The notes under the pieces were generated by a model, which worked only from the letters and a program-made list of their open reading frames with translations, did no database searches and was not told the DNA's origin. The position numbers and the translations under genes are program-made. 64,000 bases of DNA, from contig NC_058501.1 in NCBI RefSeq assembly GCF_020382885.2, forward strand, positions 7,254,001 to 7,318,000. The letters run 5' to 3'. This DNA is from Scatophagus argus. Its lineage: Eukaryota > Chordata > Actinopteri > Scatophagidae. Shown in pieces: positions 61,642 to 64,000 of the stretch (the first letter of the stretch is position 1; the number at the start of each line of letters is the position of its first letter).

Positions 61642-64000
61642 CCTGGAGGAAATGAAGGATTACATCACTCTGCATCCTCTGGTCTGTAGCAAGTGCCACA
61701 TGTTACATGACTTTACATGAAAACAGTGAAAGTGTGTAACAGAAACCATACAGGCTCTATTGGTCTATCTAAAGAGAACAGCTGTTCACCACCTCACTGT
61801 TGGTCTGTTGAGGAAAAGAATTGCCAAGATGTGACAGCAGCACATGACAAGATGACAGGCTCCCATTTGTAAACGTAGTCTTTTAGTTTCATGTGATTAA
61901 AAAGGATGTGCATCTCAAAGCAGAGACATGCTAATGCACTGTTGCTGCTATGTACGGTCTATAAATAAAGTACTCACACATGAGTGGTGATTTAGTAAAG
62001 CCTGCAGCCCTGAATGTCCTCTAACCCAGGGACTCTCCGCAAGGTAACCTCTGGCTCTGTTTGGTACAAACTACATGCAGTTTTAATCTCCACCTTTTTC
62101 ATCTCACTTTAGTAGATAAAGACGGGACTCAAAGCAGATCATGTACATCAGTCGCCCCATTTAGCTGGAATATCACTGTCACACATTGTCAGATAACGTG
62201 ATTGGTACAGTGTTTCATATTTGTTACAGATCTTAGCTGCATTGACAGAAATGTCCGTTGTGGCTTAAAGGATTTTGTGGAATGTCAAGGATTACCAGAC
62301 AGAACAGCTTGTATTGATCATACATTGCCAGGAGACATAGCTTAACCTTCACATAGCTTTAGGAGAAGTTTCAGTTTGCCTGTGAGTACCTGAGCTGGGA
62401 AGGCCACAGGAATGCATTCCTTTGCATTCCTTTGCATTTCACAGGATTTGCCTCTGCTCAGCCAGGAGAGAAAAATGCCAAGAGGTTTGCTCAGCCATCA
62501 CGTGCGTCGGTTGACATTCCTGTCTTCACGAACAACACTAAGTTATGTTGGTTGGCTTTAACCATAGTTTTGCTTACAGTTAAGTTAGATGTTTTGTTAG
62601 TATTTTCTGACTGCATGCTCTTTCTGTGTTTGCAGGTGATTCACTGAGGTTAGACAACTTCCGTGCTCACACACTCACAAACTTCCTCTCTTTTCTCACT
62701 TCCCCTCCTGTCTGTGCCTGTTCTTGGTTGACAGGTTGAGTCACATTAAACCCATAGTTTTGTTAGTTTTGCTCAAGGCGTGGTGGTGTCAGTCATCTCA
62801 GGGTGCCGTACTGTGCAGCATATCTTGTCATCCACAGTGGCATCACAGCCTGCAACTCGTAGAAATATTGTTGAAAACTGCAATACGGTGTAAGTCCAAA
62901 TTACAGGAGCTGCAGTTATTTGAGAAAAGTGATAGGTGTCACTTGTTGCAACATAACCATTAAGTGTAAATTAAGCTTTGCACGTAAATGTAAAAATAAC
63001 ATTATCACCATTTTGGGTTTTTTTTCTTTTTGCTTTTTTCATTGAAAATTAATTGCAAAACTCAAAACTTCAGCAGTTTCAATAGCTGTCAAAATTATTG
63101 CAGTATGCTTTTTTTTTGTTTGTTTTTGGCATATGATTTAACCCAATTGCTAAGTGTCAGCAGAGGGTAGAGAGCATGTAACTCAGATTATTAGATAGCA
63201 AACCCCTGTTGGCACTGGTTGTGTATCTTCATTAGGAAGCACTGAACTTGCATTTCAAACCCGAGGCTATGGACACCCCAGGGAGCAGCGGGATGTGTCC
63301 ATTCATAACAAAGCAAAACAAATGTATGCTTTAATTACCAAAGCAATAGCTATATGGAATTTTCCTCACCTGGGAGTGTTGTTCTTTTGCTAGTGTCTAA
63401 TATTCCCTCAGAGCCACAGAGGAAAGTCACAGCAGTCTTACAAATTTAAAAATGTTGTGTTAAATCACAGCTGTATATTTGTCTGTACACATCAGACTGC
63501 GTGTGCAAGAAAGAGATGGAAATTGTCATAGTCTGATATCATTTGGTTAGATTACCAGACGTTGTGAGCAGTTAGCTTATGTTAAGACAACAGGAAGCTA
63601 AGAAAGCAGTCTGATTGTGTGAGACGGACAGCTGGAGCCCACAGGCAAACATTGCTTCTCTGGGAAGTGGAGCTGCTGTAGCTCAGCCAGACAGTCATGG
63701 CTGACTGATCACCGAGCTGACAAAACTCTGACTTCTTCTCTAGTCTGATCCCACATATAGCTGTCCTCACTTATTCACAGCACTGTGTTCAAACCAGGCT
63801 GGCATTGTAATTGAGGATGAGTGCCACTGTAGAAATGGCAGTGCTAAATGTCCGTGCAGGTCTTTAGCCATCAGTGAAGTGTTTGAAATGTGCCAACCAG
63901 CAATCCCCTTCCCTCTGCTCGATAATTGCAAATTCATTCTGAAAACTAAACACCAAACATAACACCTGTCAAATGTAGCCAACTAAATCCCACTCTCCTT
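61642..64000. other. No gene recognised to the end of the window
   Basis: No exon was identified. The frames at 62432-62647, 62724-62963, 63582-63770 and 63767-63982 have no known motif. If the CpG-rich block at 59 kb is a promoter, this is probably intronic. Confidence 0.5.

Noticed and set aside
1..64000. CRISPR arrays, operons, phage or plasmid features
   Set aside because: None present. The direct repeats are microsatellites or transposon-derived, and the genes have spliceosomal introns typical of a vertebrate nucleus.

Overview
This window is nuclear DNA from a ray-finned fish, almost certainly a teleost and probably a percomorph-type genome. It holds two recognisable protein-coding genes with vertebrate intron-exon structure: depdc1b in 11 coding exons and a galanin receptor type 1 gene in 3. 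It also carries teleost-style interspersed repeats: tRNA-derived SINEs, an L1-like and another LINE remnant, a hAT transposon and a hAT-like MITE. No bacterial, plasmid or phage feature was seen.

Layout. 1-15.6 kb: AT-rich intergenic DNA with a (TG)31 microsatellite, pieces of an old dispersed repeat, a reverse-strand L1 ORF2 remnant (about 5.2-6.05 kb) and a LINE 3' end (12.34-12.63 kb); no exon recognised. 15.6-24.8 kb: depdc1b on the + strand, a complete 532-residue coding sequence with every junction read as GT...AG. 24.8-39.1 kb: intergenic DNA with repeat fragments, a SINE-like repeat (33.4-33.7 kb) and a 607-bp MITE (35.4-36.0 kb). 39.1-47.9 kb: galr1 on the - strand, complete at 350 residues, with a 105-bp intron 1 and a 6.8-kb intron 2. 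47.9-58.9 kb: intergenic DNA with two SINE copies in opposite orientation, one of them flanked by a 14-bp target-site duplication. 58.9-59.95 kb: a CpG-rich block that looks like the promoter and non-coding first exon of a further + strand gene whose coding part was not found here. 60.26-61.63 kb: a hAT element with matching ends and a perfect 8-bp target-site duplication, keeping only the C-terminal part of its transposase. 61.64-64 kb: nothing recognised.

The two genes do not form a pathway. depdc1b encodes a DEP plus RhoGAP-like protein linked to Rho signalling, adhesion and mitotic entry. galr1 encodes a Gi-coupled neuropeptide receptor. They converge tail to tail with about 15 kb between their stop codons. 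This neighbourhood is itself informative: human GALR1 is on chromosome 18 and DEPDC1B on chromosome 5, so the receptor here may be the second GALR1-type gene (galr1b or GALR1-like) that mammals lack. I found no convincing undescribed system. The points most worth checking are the identity of the receptor, the orphan CpG-rich promoter near 59 kb, and two strong inverted repeats in and just beyond galr1.
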